Of a stretch of DNA of 38,388 bases, positions 23,994 through 32,939 are shown piece after piece. Numbering within the stretch: the stretch's first letter is position 1; the number at the start of each line of letters is the position of its first letter. Both the position numbers and the translations under genes were made by a program. The stretch lies in NCBI GenBank assembly GCA_000434615.1, contig FR880822.1, positions 1 through 38,388 on the forward strand. Direction: 5' to 3'. The notes under the pieces are model-generated. The model was not told the DNA's origin, ran no database searches, and saw nothing but the letters and a program-made list of their open reading frames with translations. This DNA is from Clostridium sp. CAG:510. GTDB lineage: Bacteria; Bacillota; Clostridia; Lachnospirales; Lachnospiraceae.

Positions 23994-25676
23994 ATGCTAT
24001 ATCAAAATACAGGAGTGGAAAGCTTTTTACAGGAAGTTTTTAAGCCTGTTCAGACCATTGATGAATTTGTACTACAACTGCATAAAGCCATATCCTGTGT
24101 ACAGGAGGATGTGCCTGTCGCCAGAATAGAAGGAGTCTTAAATTGTGTGGACATCTCTCTTTCGGAAAGGACAAAAGAAGCAACCATAGTCCTTTTTGAC
24201 GAAGGCAGGGCGGCAGGTGCACCGGAGGTCTATGAATATCCGAATGCGGGCGGCAGCACCACCAGAATCTGCATCTACGGAGAAAAAGGACAAGGATGGA
24301 CGCCGGAACAGAAAGAAATTCTTAAACTTATGAGTCAGGTTATTTATAATATCCTGTCGAGACTGACCCTTCAGGAACTGATTAAGCATGTCAAGGGAAC
24401 GGACCTTGTGGTGGGACTTCCCAACCTGACGGCGTTTATGGACTTTGCAAGAGAGCTGATAGTAAAAGGCAGAATTGACGAATACGAGTCCCTTTACTTA
24501 AATATACGTAATTTTAAGTATGTGAACCGGAAATTGTCCTACCGCAGCGGTAACGAAATCATGAAGCAGTATGCGGCGCATTTAAAGGAGCATCTCGACA
24601 ATGAGGAAATGGTAGCAAGACCCGGCGGCGACAATTTTATTGTTCTTTTGAAGAAGGAGCATACTTCAGACTTCTTAAAATTTCTGGAAAATGTGGAGGT
24701 TTCCCAGAAAGAAGGAGGCAGGGAGTATAAATTTGAGCTGAAGGCAACCATCGGTGTGACCCACCTAAAAGGTGTGAAGGATGCCGGAGAAGTCATGATG
24801 CGTTCCAGTGTGGCATATCAGGTGGCAAGGGATAAGGATGGCAGTGCCGTTGCCTATTATGATGAGCAGAAATACAGCAATATCATGAAGCAGAAGGACA
24901 TCAGCGCCAACTTTGACGATGCCTTGAAGAACGAGGATTTTGTAGTATATTATCAGCCCAAGGTGCGGACAAGGGACAGTAAAATCGGCGGTGCTGAGGC
25001 TCTTATCCGCTGGTATTTCAAGGGAAACATTGTTTCCCCCGGTGAATTTATTCCCATACTGGAAAAGGACGGAAGCATCTGCCGGCTGGACTTTTATGTA
25101 CTGGATAAGGTGTGTGCATTTCTGAAAAAGCTGCGGGAGGAAGGACAGGACTATCTGAAGATATCCGTAAATTTCTCACGCTGCCATATGGAAAACAAGC
25201 ATCTTGCAGAGGATATTGTGGCGGTAATCGACAAGCACGGCGTGCCGCACAAGTACATAGAAGTGGAGCTTACCGAGAGCGAGGACTTTAAGGACTACGA
25301 AGAAATTTCCAGACTGGTGAACAAACTGAAGCTGAACGATATTGCCACATCCATAGATGATTTCGGAACCGGCTATTCATCCCTGAACATGCTCCGTCTG
25401 GCGGAGATAGACCTTTTGAAGATAGACCGTTCCTTCGTACAGATGGATGAAGAATTTGAACGAAAATTCCGCGATATCGTTATGCTGAAAAACATTGTCC
25501 GCATGGCAAAGGAGCTGGGTATCCAGATTGTGGCGGAAGGTGTGGAAACAAAGGAGCAGTACGAATATTTAAGCACCACCGGCTGCGACATGATGCAGGG
25601 CTATTACTTTGACAAGCCCCTGCCGGAGGATGAGTTTATTAAGAGACTGAAAATCGGTAAATACGAAGAAAGATAA
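23994..25676 (+). CDS. GGDEF/EAL protein, probable c-di-GMP phosphodiesterase
   Basis: 560 residues, soluble. N-terminal about 130 residues are unassigned (GAF-like by position). The GGDEF domain has GGDNF at residues 211-215, so cyclase activity is unlikely. The EAL domain is intact: EALIRW (Glu335), VNFSRCHMEN, ELTES, SIDDFGTGYSSL, LLKIDRSFV, AEGVETKEQ and MMQGYYF, with all metal and catalytic residues I can identify. It should hydrolyse c-di-GMP, and the degenerate GGDEF may bind GTP as a regulator (family knowledge). No strong ribosome binding site precedes the ATG. It lies 38 bases after the SH3 protein gene and may be coexpressed. Confidence 0.88.
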   Translation: MLYQNTGVESFLQEVFKPVQTIDEFVLQLHKAISCVQEDVPVARIEGVLNCVDISLSERTKEATIVLFDEGRAAGAPEVYEYPNAGGSTTRICIYGEKGQGWTPEQKEILKLMSQVIYNILSRLTLQELIKHVKGTDLVVGLPNLTAFMDFARELIVKGRIDEYESLYLNIRNFKYVNRKLSYRSGNEIMKQYAAHLKEHLDNEEMVARPGGDNFIVLLKKEHTSDFLKFLENVEVSQKEGGREYKFELKATIGVTHLKGVKDAGEVMMRSSVAYQVARDKDGSAVAYYDEQKYSNIMKQKDISANFDDALKNEDFVVYYQPKVRTRDSKIGGAEALIRWYFKGNIVSPGEFIPILEKDGSICRLDFYVLDKVCAFLKKLREEGQDYLKISVNFSRCHMENKHLAEDIVAVIDKHGVPHKYIEVELTESEDFKDYEEISRLVNKLKLNDIATSIDDFGTGYSSLNMLRLAEIDLLKIDRSFVQMDEEFERKFRDIVMLKNIVRMAKELGIQIVAEGVETKEQYEYLSTTGCDMMQGYYFDKPLPEDEFIKRLKIGKYEER

Positions 25677-25681
25677 AACTC

Positions 25682-25722
25682 AAAACAGGGAACTGGAAGG
25701 TCAGCTCCCTGTTTTACTTTTT
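25682..25722 (+). terminator. Rho-independent terminator after the GGDEF/EAL gene
   Basis: AAAACAGGGA (25682-25691) pairs with TCCCTGTTTT (25706-25715), with a further CTG/CAG pair in the loop and a T-run to 25722. Confidence 0.85.
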
Positions 25723-25756
25723 TATTATTAAATATTTATAAAGAAACCAAAAAACA

Positions 25757-25784
25757 TTGACGGGAGACTCCATTGTGTTATACT
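25757..25784 (+). promoter_or_regulatory. Promoter of the GntR-clpC operon
   Basis: TTGACG (25757-25762) and TATACT (25779-25784) with a 16-base spacer. Transcription should start near 25791. Confidence 0.7.
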
Positions 25785-25795
25785 GTCTGTATAAC
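25777..25795. promoter_or_regulatory. Palindromic operator over the -10 and start site
   Basis: A perfect inverted repeat: GTTATAC (25777-25783), 5-base spacer, GTATAAC (25789-25795). It covers the -10 box and the start site of the promoter in front of the GntR gene, as expected for autorepression. The bound factor is inferred. Confidence 0.65.
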
Positions 25796-25821
25796 AGATG
25801 AAAAGGAGGCGAAACTTAAGT

Positions 25822-26196
25822 ATGATGATTGAAATTGATTTTAACAGCGACGAAGCCATTTATCTGCAGCTTCGCAATCAGATTATCTTGGGGATTGCCA
25901 CATCGCGTTTCCGTGAGGGCGAACAGCTGCCTTCCGTACGTCAGTTAGCAGAAGATATCGGCATCAATATGCACACAGTGAACAAAGCCTATACTGTTCT
26001 GAAGCAGGAGGGCTATGTAAAGGTGGACAGACGAAAAGGAGCGGTCATTGCGGTGGATGAAGACCGTATGAACACCATTTCCAAGCTGCGGGAAGAACTG
26101 CAGGTGATTCTTGCAAAGAGCATCTGCAAGAATATTTCCCAGGAAGAGGTGCATGCTCTGATAGATGAAATATATGAAGATTATGGAGGACACTAA
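25822..26196 (+). CDS. GntR-family (YtrA-like) transcription regulator
   Basis: 124 residues from ATG 25822, with AGGAGG 12 bases upstream. The ATG at 25798 is almost at the predicted mRNA start and lacks a site. The winged-helix pattern is complete: IYLQLRNQIILGIATSRFREGEQLPSVRQLAEDIGINMHTVNKAYTVLKQEGYV in outline, with a short helical C-terminus of about 45 residues and no large effector domain, which is the YtrA type. It is two bases from clpC, so it is likely a repressor of its own operon. YtrA-type genes usually sit beside ABC transporters, so a clpC partner is unusual. Effector unknown. Confidence 0.85.
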   Translation: MMIEIDFNSDEAIYLQLRNQIILGIATSRFREGEQLPSVRQLAEDIGINMHTVNKAYTVLKQEGYVKVDRRKGAVIAVDEDRMNTISKLREELQVILAKSICKNISQEEVHALIDEIYEDYGGH

Positions 26197-26198
26197 TC

Positions 26199-28643
26199 AT
26201 GCAGCTACAATTTACCGACAGTGCGAAGGCTGCGCTTTCACATGCAGAAAAAACGGCAAGAAAACTGCAGCAGGGCTATGTGGGTACCGAGCATATCCTG
26301 ATAGGTCTTCTGAAAGAGGGCAACGGCGTGGCAGCCAAGGTGCTTTTTCAGAACGGCGTAGATGAAAAACAGGTTATGGACATCGTAAAGGATTTGATTA
26401 CCTTTGACGGTGCCGTAGCTTTGAAGGATAAGGAGAATTATTCCCCGAGGGCACAGAAGGTTCTGGCAGAGGCACACAGACTGGCAGAGCGTTTTCATGA
26501 AAAGCTGATCGGCACCGAGCATATCCTGATGGCTCTTATCAAAGAAGGAGAAAATGTGGCGGTCAGACTGCTCAACACCCTGGGCGTATCGACACAGAAG
26601 GTATACATTGACGTGCTGATTTCCATCGGAGAGGACAGCAGTCTTTATAAAGAAGATTTGGCGAAAAACCGTCCCGGCAACAAGGGTGGCAGCATGCTTT
26701 CCCAGTTCAGCCGCGATTTGACGGCATTGGCGGAGGAAGGCAGTCTGGATCCCGTTATCGGCAGAGAGGACGAAATCCAGAGAGTGATCCAGATTTTAAG
26801 CAGGCGTACCAAAAATAATCCCTGCTTAATCGGAGAACCGGGTGTCGGCAAAACGGCAATCGTGGAAGGGCTGGCACTTCGGATTGTATCCGGGGATGTA
26901 CCGTTTACCGTAAAGGATAAGCGTGTCCTGACACTGGATTTGTCCGCCATGGTAGCGGGCAGCAAGTACCGCGGAGAATTTGAAGAGAGAATTAAAAAGG
27001 TTGTCAAAGAAGTAATTGACGCCGGCAATATTATTCTGTTTCTGGATGAACTGCATACCATCATCGGTGCGGGTGGGGCAGAGGGAGCCATTGATGCATC
27101 CAACATCTTAAAGCCTTCCCTAGCCAGAGGCGAAATACAGTTAATCGGAGCCACCACCATCAATGAATATCGAAAATATGTGGAAAAGGATGCGGCGTTG
27201 GAACGCCGTTTCCAGCCGGTCAATGTGGAAGAGCCGGATGTAGAGGCTTCCATCCGTATATTGAACGGTATCCGTTCCAAATACGAAGAGCATCATCATG
27301 TGGAGATTTTACCGGAAGCGGTGGAGGCAGCCGTTAAACTGTCCGACCGTTACATCAATGACCGAAATCTGCCGGACAAGGCGATTGACCTGATAGACGA
27401 AGCCGCTGCGGCAGTCCGTCTTTCTTCCGTACAGACACCTGCCAGACAGCAGGAAATGCTGGCGGAAATTGCGGAAATGGACAAGGAAATCGAAAACTAC
27501 GTGAAAGCGGACGACTACGAAAGAGTCAGTGAGCTGAAGCGGGTGCAGGATGCTTTGATTAAAAAGTATGAGCGTCTGCGCAAGAATAACGAACAGGCAG
27601 AGGCAAAACGCAGATACGTTGTGGACGAAGAGGATATTGCAAGAGTGGTATCCGTCTGGACGAAGGTTCCTCTGGAAAAGATTGCGGAGAAGGAAAGCGA
27701 ACGGCTCTTAAAGTTAGAGGATGAGCTGCACAAGAGAGTCATCGGTCAGGAAGAGGCCGTAACGGCGGTGGCAAAGGCAATGCGCCGCGGACGTACCGGC
27801 TTAAAGGATCCCAACAGACCCATCGGTTCGTTCCTGTTCTTAGGACCCACCGGTGTCGGCAAGACCGAGCTCTGCAAGGCTCTGGCAGAAGCGATGTTCG
27901 GTTCCGAAAATGCACTTATCCGCGTCGATATGTCCGAATATATGGAAGGCCATTCAGTTTCCAAGATGATTGGTTCCCCGCCCGGATATGTTGGCTTTGA
28001 AGAAGGCGGCCAGCTTTCCGAGAAGGTCAGAAGAAACCCGTACTCCGTGGTACTTTTTGACGAGATTGAAAAAGCGCACCCGGATGTATTCAACATTCTT
28101 CTGCAGGTACTGGACGACGGCCATATCACGGACTCCAAGGGCAGAAAGGTCAGCTTCAAGAATACCGTGCTGATTATGACCTCCAATGCGGGCGCACAAC
28201 GAATCGTGGACCCCAAAAATCTGGGCTTTACCGTGGATAAGAGCGAAAAGAAAGACTACGACAAGATGAAGAGCGGCGTTATGGAGGAAGTAAAGAAGAT
28301 ATTCAAGCCGGAATTCATCAACCGTATCGATGAAATCATTGTGTTCCACCAGCTAAGCAAGGACAATATGAAATCCATCGTATCCCTGCTGGCATCCAAT
28401 TTATCGAAGCGCTGTGAGGAACAGCTGCAGATTAAGCTGAAATTTTCACCGGCGCTGAAGGAATATCTGGTGGAAAAGCATTCCGACAAAAAGATGGGTG
28501 CAAGACCCTTAAAACGTGCCATCCAGTCTCTGGTAGAGGACGCCCTGGCAGAAGAAATCTTACGGGGCAATGTCAAACCGGGTGATATGGTTACGGCGGG
28601 CATCAAGGATGAAAAAGTCACTTTTCATGTGAAAAACCAGTAG
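26199..28643 (+). CDS. clpC: ATP-dependent Clp unfoldase ClpC
   Basis: 814 residues. Two N-terminal Clp repeats (1-145), first AAA+ domain with GEPGVGKT (212-219) and FLDELHTIIGAGG, a middle region with a UVR-like DDYERVSELK helix pair, and the second AAA+ domain with GPTGVGKT (549-556), VVLFDEIEKAH and a SNAGAQR sensor. The NLGF segment after it matches the ClpP-contact loop. It unfolds proteins for ClpP. GGAGG lies just before the ATG. In many Firmicutes clpC follows ctsR-mcsA-mcsB; here it follows only a GntR gene, and no CtsR heptads were seen upstream. Confidence 0.95.
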   Translation: MQLQFTDSAKAALSHAEKTARKLQQGYVGTEHILIGLLKEGNGVAAKVLFQNGVDEKQVMDIVKDLITFDGAVALKDKENYSPRAQKVLAEAHRLAERFHEKLIGTEHILMALIKEGENVAVRLLNTLGVSTQKVYIDVLISIGEDSSLYKEDLAKNRPGNKGGSMLSQFSRDLTALAEEGSLDPVIGREDEIQRVIQILSRRTKNNPCLIGEPGVGKTAIVEGLALRIVSGDVPFTVKDKRVLTLDLSAMVAGSKYRGEFEERIKKVVKEVIDAGNIILFLDELHTIIGAGGAEGAIDASNILKPSLARGEIQLIGATTINEYRKYVEKDAALERRFQPVNVEEPDVEASIRILNGIRSKYEEHHHVEILPEAVEAAVKLSDRYINDRNLPDKAIDLIDEAAAAVRLSSVQTPARQQEMLAEIAEMDKEIENYVKADDYERVSELKRVQDALIKKYERLRKNNEQAEAKRRYVVDEEDIARVVSVWTKVPLEKIAEKESERLLKLEDELHKRVIGQEEAVTAVAKAMRRGRTGLKDPNRPIGSFLFLGPTGVGKTELCKALAEAMFGSENALIRVDMSEYMEGHSVSKMIGSPPGYVGFEEGGQLSEKVRRNPYSVVLFDEIEKAHPDVFNILLQVLDDGHITDSKGRKVSFKNTVLIMTSNAGAQRIVDPKNLGFTVDKSEKKDYDKMKSGVMEEVKKIFKPEFINRIDEIIVFHQLSKDNMKSIVSLLASNLSKRCEEQLQIKLKFSPALKEYLVEKHSDKKMGARPLKRAIQSLVEDALAEEILRGNVKPGDMVTAGIKDEKVTFHVKNQ

Positions 28644-28714
28644 AAACGAAACGCAGAATATATTATACTATACATGTAAACTTTAGGTAAAATCCAACGC
28701 AGGAGGAAATACAA

Positions 28715-29125
28715 ATGGCAATCGTGGAAGAGTTACTTCGCACAGAGGAAAACGGAGCAATCGGCTTCGGCAATCACACACTGGATAAGAAGGCAAAGAA
28801 AGAAGACAGCATTTCCGGCAACACATATAAGGTAAAGACATTCGCAGAAATGACAAAGTTAGAGAAAAACGAAATGTTCTTATATGAATCCGTTCCCGGA
28901 ACCAGTGTAAATCATTTCGTAGAAACAGAAAACGGTGTGGAGTTCACCGTAGAAGGTGCGGAAGATTCCCAGATTACGTTGGGCATGAAAGAAGACACAG
29001 AATACGAAGTTTATGTCGGTGGAGAAAGCATCGGCAAAATGAGCACCGGACTTGGCGGCAAGCTGATTTTGAGCGTAGAGCTTGCAGGCGCAGGCGAGGT
29101 TGCTGTAAAGGTAACAGAGGCGTAA
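28715..29125 (+). CDS. Conserved hypothetical protein, 136 residues
   Basis: A soluble beta-rich protein with KTFAEMTKLEKNEMFLYESVPGTSV in the middle and a Gly-rich end. I recall close relatives in Lachnospiraceae that are labelled endosialidase, but nothing here resembles a sialidase active site, so that label is doubtful. AGGAGG lies 8 bases before the ATG. Stop and radA start share an A (TAATG), so it is translationally coupled to radA. Function unknown. Confidence 0.7.
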   Translation: MAIVEELLRTEENGAIGFGNHTLDKKAKKEDSISGNTYKVKTFAEMTKLEKNEMFLYESVPGTSVNHFVETENGVEFTVEGAEDSQITLGMKEDTEYEVYVGGESIGKMSTGLGGKLILSVELAGAGEVAVKVTEA

Positions 29126-30492
29126 TGACAAAAAGTAAAAAGAATACAGTTTTTTTCTGCCAGAACTGCGGCTATGAGTCTGCAAAGTGGATGGGACAGT
29201 GTCCGGGATGCCGGGAGTGGAACACCTTTGTGGAGGAGCAGGTCAGTACGGCAGCACTAAAGAAAAATGGTACACAGGGCAGCACAGCCAGGCAGAAGCC
29301 GGCTGTGCTGTCTGAGATTACCATGGAAAAAGAAGACAGAATCAGCACCGGCATGCAGGAGCTTGACCGGGTACTGGGGGGCGGTGTAGTAGCCGGTTCC
29401 CTTACTTTGGTAGGCGGTGATCCCGGTATCGGAAAATCCACCCTGCTTTTGCAGGTATGCCGGAATTTTTCGGATGCCGGTGCAAAGGTGCTCTATATTT
29501 CCGGAGAGGAGTCCTTAAAGCAGATTAAGATGCGTGCCGAGAGAATTGGCAGCTTCAACGACAATCTGCTTCTTTTGTGTGAGACCAATCTTTCTCTGAT
29601 TGAGGACACCATCCGCAGCCGGAAACCGCAGATTGTGATTATTGACTCCATACAGACCATGTACAGTGAAGACGTTTCCGCAGCCCCCGGCAGTGTTTCC
29701 CAGGTACGGGAGTCCACAGCACTCTTTCTGCAGCTTGCCAAAGGGCTGGGTGTTTCCATTTTTATTGTGGGACACGTAACCAAGGAAGGAACCGTGGCAG
29801 GCCCCCGCGTATTGGAGCATATGGTGGATACCGTGCTTTATTTTGAAGGTGACAGGTATGCTTCTTACCGTATTTTACGCAGTGTGAAGAACCGTTTCGG
29901 CTCCACCAATGAAATCGGTGTATTTGAGATGCGGGAAGAGGGACTTACGGAGGTCAGAAATCCCTCCGAATATATGTTAAACGGCAGACCCAAGGACGCC
30001 TGCGGCTGCGTGGTTGCCTGCACGGTGGAGGGCACCAGACCGCTTATGGTGGAAATGCAGGCGCTTGTATGCCACAGCAATTTCGGTATTCCCAGAAGAC
30101 AGGCAACGGGCGTGGATTTTAACAGGGTAAACCTCCTGATGGCGGTTCTGGAAAAACGGCTGGGATTGCAGATGAGCGGCTGTGACGCCTATGTAAACCT
30201 GGCAGGCGGTATCCGCATTCAGGAGCCGGCAGTGGACCTAGGCATGGTGATGGCGATTGTTTCCAGTTTCAAGAACCGGCCGGTGGACGAAAGCACCGTG
30301 GTATTCGGTGAAGTAGGCTTAAGCGGCGAAGTCCGTGCCGTCAGTCTGGCGGAGCAGCGGCTGCAGGAGGCTGTGAAATTAGGTTTTACAACCTGTGTGA
30401 TGCCCAAAGCCAATGCCGACATGCTGAAAAATACGAAAAGCATTAAGGTCATCGGGGTTTCCAATGTGCAGGAAGCGATAGAACTGATTTAG
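29125..30492 (+). CDS. radA: DNA repair protein RadA (Sms)
   Basis: 455 residues. N-terminal zinc finger CQNC (12-15) and CPGC (26-29), RecA-like ATPase with GDPGIGKS (98-105) and IVIIDSIQTM, the RadA-specific KNRFGSTNEIGVFEM motif, and a Lon-protease-like C-terminal domain (VNLAGGIRIQEPAVDLG) lacking the Lon catalytic Ser. RadA is a hexameric helicase that extends recombination branches. The start overlaps the preceding small gene by one base. No obvious terminator before the tRNA promoter. Confidence 0.96.
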   Translation: MTKSKKNTVFFCQNCGYESAKWMGQCPGCREWNTFVEEQVSTAALKKNGTQGSTARQKPAVLSEITMEKEDRISTGMQELDRVLGGGVVAGSLTLVGGDPGIGKSTLLLQVCRNFSDAGAKVLYISGEESLKQIKMRAERIGSFNDNLLLLCETNLSLIEDTIRSRKPQIVIIDSIQTMYSEDVSAAPGSVSQVRESTALFLQLAKGLGVSIFIVGHVTKEGTVAGPRVLEHMVDTVLYFEGDRYASYRILRSVKNRFGSTNEIGVFEMREEGLTEVRNPSEYMLNGRPKDACGCVVACTVEGTRPLMVEMQALVCHSNFGIPRRQATGVDFNRVNLLMAVLEKRLGLQMSGCDAYVNLAGGIRIQEPAVDLGMVMAIVSSFKNRPVDESTVVFGEVGLSGEVRAVSLAEQRLQEAVKLGFTTCVMPKANADMLKNTKSIKVIGVSNVQEAIELI

Positions 30493-30589
30493 AATTCTGC
30501 CTGTAAAGAGAATATGCATGAGGTATTTCGGCGGGAAAGCAATAAATTGTTGTAAAAATTTGAAAATTACGAAAATTTGAAATTTATGC

Positions 30590-30619
30590 TTGCTTTCCTC
30601 CCGGCACCTATGCTATAAT
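30590..30619 (+). promoter_or_regulatory. Promoter of the tRNA gene
   Basis: TTGCTT (30590-30595), 18-base spacer and TATAAT (30614-30619), with TG at 30611-30612 forming an extended -10. About 20 bases before the tRNA. Confidence 0.8.
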
Positions 30620-30638
30620 ACAATTCGTTGAACAGCAT

Positions 30639-30709
30639 AGGGGAATAGTACAGCGGTAGTGCGGCGGTCTCCAAAACCGTAAACGGGGGTTCGATCCCCT
30701 CTTCCCCTG
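30639..30709 (+). tRNA. tRNA-Trp (CCA)
   Basis: 71 bases. Acceptor arms AGGGGAA (30639-30645) and TTCCCCT (30702-30708) pair fully. The anticodon CCA is at 30671-30673 in a CTCCAAA loop. The T arm has CGGGGGTTCGATCCCCT. Discriminator G at 30709; CCA is not encoded. Confidence 0.95.
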
Positions 30710-30713
30710 CTTC

Positions 30714-30742
30714 AAAGGACGTTGATGCAACGTCCTTTTTTA
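30714..30742 (+). terminator. Rho-independent terminator after tRNA-Trp
   Basis: AAAGGACGTT (30714-30723) pairs with AACGTCCTTT (from 30729) with a 5-base loop, then T-run. Confidence 0.9.
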
Positions 30743-30893
30743 TTATTAAAATCTTTATATATCTATATATCCGAAATCTATCTGAAACACTTTTGTATAT
30801 CCTTTATTTTCCACATATCGTTATTATTTATAAAACTCTTTAAAAAATCCCGATTATATGGTTCCCCATATTGAACTTATATTTTATTGCAAC

Positions 30894-30922
30894 TTGTAAA
30901 CAGGCTGTAAAACCGCTATACT
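30894..30922 (+). promoter_or_regulatory. Promoter of the thioesterase/M18 operon
   Basis: TTGTAA (30894-30899) and TATACT (30917-30922) with a 17-base spacer. The AT-rich stretch 30743-30893 before it holds nothing recognisable. Confidence 0.6.
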
Positions 30923-30972
30923 GTTATACATATAGGATATAGGAGTATGTATTTGGAAAGGCGGTGGAAAGG

Positions 30973-31128
30973 ATGGAAGAAATGACAGAAAAAGAAAGAA
31001 AAGATACCAAAATGGCCACTTTGTACGAACTAAGACTGCTTTTCACACAGGGAGACAAGGAACAGTATACGAAAGAAGAAATTGTAGAATTGCTTGATAA
31101 AATAGCAACTGCGAAAGAGCAGGAATAG
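30973..31128 (+). CDS. Small conserved-looking protein, 51 residues
   Basis: Reads MEEMTEKERKDTKMATLYE and continues as two charged helices, with a KEEIVELLDKI segment near the end. Soluble, no cysteine. A GGTGGAAAGG site precedes; the second ATG at 30985 is also possible. It is placed between a good promoter and the thioesterase gene, 27 bases upstream of it. Function unknown. Confidence 0.6.
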   Translation: MEEMTEKERKDTKMATLYELRLLFTQGDKEQYTKEEIVELLDKIATAKEQE

Positions 31129-31155
31129 GGGCGGCAAGCAGGAAAGGTACAGAAA

Positions 31156-31575
31156 ATGGAAAATCGGATAACCGGCAAGAAGCTGGACGAACTTCGTGCT
31201 TTCTTTGCACAGGACCGTTTTGCAACGGAAAACGGCGCCTACATTGAAGAAGCAGGCGAAAATTATGCAAAATGCAGCATGGAGCTGACGGACCGTCACA
31301 AAAACGCCAGAGGTGCGGTGATGGGCGGCGTCCATTTTGTACTGGCGGATTTTACCTTTGCGGTTGCGACAAACTGCATGGGACAGTCCGTAGTATCGTT
31401 AAGCTCCAATATCACCTATACCGGCAAGGTCAGAGGCGATAAGCTTATCGGTACGGCACACTGCATCAAAGAAGGCAGAAGTACCAATTTTTACGAAATC
31501 ACCATTGAGGATGAATTTGGAAATCAGGCGGCGGTAGTTACCATTACAGGATTTCATGTAGGAGACAGAAAATAA
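31156..31575 (+). CDS. PaaI-type hotdog-fold thioesterase
   Basis: 139 residues, the standard single hotdog size. HKNARGAVMGGVHFVLADFTFAVA matches the central helix and active-site region of PaaI-like acyl-CoA thioesterases, followed by VSLSSNITYTGKV and a C-terminal strand with FHVG. Substrate not known. GCAGGAAAGG precedes the ATG. The stop overlaps the next ATG (TAATG). Confidence 0.85.
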   Translation: MENRITGKKLDELRAFFAQDRFATENGAYIEEAGENYAKCSMELTDRHKNARGAVMGGVHFVLADFTFAVATNCMGQSVVSLSSNITYTGKVRGDKLIGTAHCIKEGRSTNFYEITIEDEFGNQAAVVTITGFHVGDRK

Positions 31576-32858
31576 TGAATTTTGAAAAAGAAACAGAAAA
31601 ATTACTGCATTTTATTGATGAAAGTCCCACTGCCTTCCAGGCGGTGAAAAATCTGGGAGATATGGCGGAAAAAGCAGGTTTTGCGGAACTGAAAGAAACG
31701 GAAGAGTGGAGTCTTGAACCTGGAAAGAGCTATTATGTGAAGCGCAACGACTCTTCCATTGCAGCCTTTTCCGTCCCGGATAGGGAACCTGAAAAAATCA
31801 AAGGATTTCACATGGTAGCGGCTCACAGCGATTCTCCATCCTTTAAGGTAAAGGAAAAAGCGGAGATGACTGCCGAAAACTCATATGTGCGGCTGAATGT
31901 GGAAAAATACGGCGGCATGATTTTAAGTACCTGGCTGGACCGACCGCTGTCCGTTGCCGGACGTGTTTCCCTGGAAAAGGATGGGGAAGTGATTACAAAG
32001 CTTGTCAATGTGGACAGGGATTTGCTGGTTATTCCCAATGTGGCAATTCACATGAACCGTGATATGAATAAAGGCGTGGAATACAATCCGCAGATTGACA
32101 TGCTGCCCTTATACGGAGAAAAAGAAAACGGCAAGGGATTTCTTGCTACTGTTGCGGAGGCAGCGGGAGTAGAAGAAAAAGATATTTTGTCCTATGATTT
32201 GTTTTTGTATACCAGACAAAAAGGTACGGTCATCGGCGGGGAAGGGGAGTACATTCTTTCTCCCAGACTGGACGATTTGCAGTGCGCCTATTCAGCTATG
32301 CGGGCAGTCACAAAAGAAACCCCGAAGGACTATATCAACTTATGTCTTGTATTTGATAATGAAGAAGTGGGAAGCGGAACCCGTCAGGGTGCAGACTCCA
32401 CCTTTTTATCGGATGTTATGGAACGTATCCGGGAGTCCTTCGGTAAAAGTGAGGGCTGGCTGCAGGCAAAGATTGCCGGAAGCTTTCTGCTCTCCGCTGA
32501 CAATGCCCATGCGGTGCATCCCGGTCACCCGGAGAAGGCGGATCCGACCAACCGGCCGGTGTTAAACGGCGGCGTGGTGCTGAAATTCCATGGCAGCCAG
32601 AAATATACCACCGATGCGGTTTCAGCAGCTTATGTCAAGCTGCTCGGTAAACATGCGGATGTGCCGGTGCAGACCTATACCAACCGTTCCGATATTTTGG
32701 GAGGCTCCACACTGGGAAATATTTCTACAGCGCATGTGTCCGTTCCTTCCGCAGACATCGGACTGCCGCAGCTTGCCATGCATTCCGCAGTGGAAACGGC
32801 AGGCATGAAGGATACGGCATACGCGGTTGCCCTGATGCGTGAGTTTTATAAAAAATAA
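31575..32858 (+). CDS. M18-family aspartyl-type aminopeptidase
   Basis: 427 residues. Zinc ligands are visible in HSDSP (His84, Asp86), DNEEVGSGT (Glu263-Glu264), and SADNAHAVHP. A C-terminal HSAVET motif carries the last His. M18 enzymes are large cytoplasmic oligomers that cleave N-terminal acidic or other residues. Start overlaps the thioesterase stop by one base, and its stop overlaps an ATG that opens the frame leading into the S8 peptidase. Comparable to proteins annotated ApeB/PepA-type M18. Confidence 0.93.
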   Translation: MNFEKETEKLLHFIDESPTAFQAVKNLGDMAEKAGFAELKETEEWSLEPGKSYYVKRNDSSIAAFSVPDREPEKIKGFHMVAAHSDSPSFKVKEKAEMTAENSYVRLNVEKYGGMILSTWLDRPLSVAGRVSLEKDGEVITKLVNVDRDLLVIPNVAIHMNRDMNKGVEYNPQIDMLPLYGEKENGKGFLATVAEAAGVEEKDILSYDLFLYTRQKGTVIGGEGEYILSPRLDDLQCAYSAMRAVTKETPKDYINLCLVFDNEEVGSGTRQGADSTFLSDVMERIRESFGKSEGWLQAKIAGSFLLSADNAHAVHPGHPEKADPTNRPVLNGGVVLKFHGSQKYTTDAVSAAYVKLLGKHADVPVQTYTNRSDILGGSTLGNISTAHVSVPSADIGLPQLAMHSAVETAGMKDTAYAVALMREFYKK

Positions 32859-32909
32859 TGCCGACACCGGCGGCAGCTTTATGTGAAATAACTTTGAAGC
32901 AAGTCCGCG

Positions 32910-32939
32910 TGAATAAAAGGCAGTTTCCGGCGCATATAT
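32910..32939 (+). promoter_or_regulatory. Possible sporulation (sigma-G/F-like) promoter of the S8 peptidase
   Basis: TGAATA (32910-32915) and CATATAT (32933-32939) with a 17-base spacer resemble the forespore consensus GHATR-N18-CATNHTA, one base short in spacing. It lies just before the chosen start of the peptidase. Weak, from consensus only. Confidence 0.3.

Noticed and set aside
25723..25800. CtsR operator before clpC
   Set aside because: No tandem GGTCAAA heptads are present; the GTTATAC dyad has a different shape and fits a GntR-type dimer better.
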